From: Cardinalis cardinalis
Taxonomy: Eukaryota; Chordata; Aves; Passeriformes; Cardinalidae
Assembly (NCBI GenBank): GCA_014549065.1
Contig: JACDOX010000001.1
Coordinates: 8,127,736-8,191,735, forward strand
Length of the DNA: 64,000 bases
Direction: 5' to 3'
This document shows, in pieces, positions 63,329 through 64,000 of this stretch (positions are counted from its first letter, which is position 1; the number at the start of each line of letters is the position of its first letter). The notes below the pieces were generated by a model that ran no database searches, was not told where the DNA came from, and saw only the letters and a list, made by a program, of their open reading frames with translations. The position numbers were made by a program, and so were the translations under genes.

Positions 63329-64000
63329 GTCATGGTCTGGCGCTGGCGCAATGCCAATGCCCTCATGAAAATACACTGTTCCTGGTATCTGCTGTGAAAT
63401 GTGAGTGGGAACAAGCAAAGCAGGCTCCCACTTAGAAATAGAGAAAACTTTATTAACTAAACTACAAGTAAAAAGAAACACACAAGGAAAATGAAAACCT
63501 TACNAATAGATTTCCTCCTCCTCCCACCAAATTTTCAATACAATACATCTCCCAAATCACCAACTCTCGGTCCGGCACTACTCTGTAGATAATCAATTCT
63601 CAATTCGTCGAGAGGAGTCTTTCTTATGCCATGGTGACTTCTTCCTTTCATGTCCAGTGCTCTCACCACTGAACACAGACCGGAGCTACTTCTAGGGTCA
63701 TCTTTTAAGGATGCTTTGTCCCATTCCAAAAAGGGCACAGTCTCACCTTCGGGACACCTGTACCCCCCAAATTTTTCCCCCTGGGGCTGAGGGGTACCAA
63801 CACTGAATTCTCTTGGTTCTGGGACATTGCCCTCCCAGGATACAGTCTCTGTATCACAAGGAAACATGGTTCTGTCCATGGCTATATAAAAAGAGTCTTG
63901 CAAAAAAGCTACTCCATCATCTCTTCCCACCCAAGGTTCTTCTCTATTCTTTTCACATCTCTCCCTTGCTCAGGCCTTCACCACTTGCCCATTTCTTTCT
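63329..64000. mobile_element. Second LTR-type retroelement, running off the window
   Basis: From about 63330 the sequence is unlike its AT-rich surroundings. It matches a repeat I recall from songbird genomes, with blocks such as tgtgagtgggaacaagcaaa (63400-63419) and caactctcggtccggcacta (63560-63579). A TATA-box-like TATATAAA stands at 63883-63890 on the plus strand, and an AATAAA stands on the minus strand at 63449-63454. These two signals do not settle the orientation. The 131-codon minus-strand frame at 63535-63930 is probably non-coding LTR sequence rather than a viral gene. The true right edge is beyond base 64000. Calling it an ERV LTR is an inference. Confidence 0.55.

Noticed and set aside
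63535..63930. 131-codon minus-strand open frame
   Set aside because: It lies within the LTR-type repeat, has no retroviral or host domain I can recognise, and is better explained as non-coding repeat sequence.
1..64000. Search by eye for small nuclear RNAs, snoRNAs, 5S, 7SK and well-known microRNAs
   Set aside because: No recognisable signature sequences were seen on either strand. Diverged or unfamiliar ones could have been missed.

Overview
This window looks like gene-poor nuclear DNA from a songbird (Passeriformes). The case rests on repeats: several chicken-repeat-1 (CR1) LINE fragments, one solo long terminal repeat (LTR) that I recognise as a passerine endogenous-retrovirus type, and a second bird ERV-type LTR region running off the right edge. 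The DNA is AT-rich, shows no CpG island, and I could support no protein-coding exon. The longest open frames are either retrotransposon sequence or of a length expected by chance in about 64 kb. It could be intergenic DNA or the inside of a very large intron; the sequence does not decide.

The one conventional gene is an intact tRNA-Leu(CAG) on the minus strand at 59553-59635. Its cloverleaf, A box and B box are complete. Directly behind its 3' end, in the same orientation, starts a 5'-truncated CR1 that runs to 58636. This 'tRNA head plus CR1 body' order is that of a CR1-mobilised SINE, and it leaves the tRNA without a nearby TTTT terminator. It is the most interesting locus here.

Layout. 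1-11 kb: unique AT-rich DNA with an old antisense CR1 piece (1774-1955) and a poly(A)-signal-plus-A-tract at 4037-4095. 11.2-12.8 kb: a GC-richer stretch, a solo LTR with a 5-bp target duplication (11869-12253), then a CR1 3' end (12460-12764). 13-34 kb: mostly unique DNA with a perfect 13-bp hairpin (23092-23120), a probable ancient CR1 (23310-23400), an AAT microsatellite (28223-28308), a 43-bp tandem duplication and a 46-base T run (34125-34170). 34-53 kb: four CR1 fragments and a three-copy 65-bp minisatellite (36371-36565). 53-58.6 kb: unique DNA, a perfect 12-bp hairpin (54355-54383) and an assembly gap in an A-rich tract (57292-57405). 58.6-59.6 kb: the CR1/tRNA locus. 59.8-64 kb: unique DNA, then two adjoining LTR-type repeats from 63205 to the edge.

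Isolated single Ns occur throughout, roughly every few hundred bases, and are denser in some repeats. They look like masked ambiguous or heterozygous positions. All family assignments are from memory of consensus sequences and were not searched.
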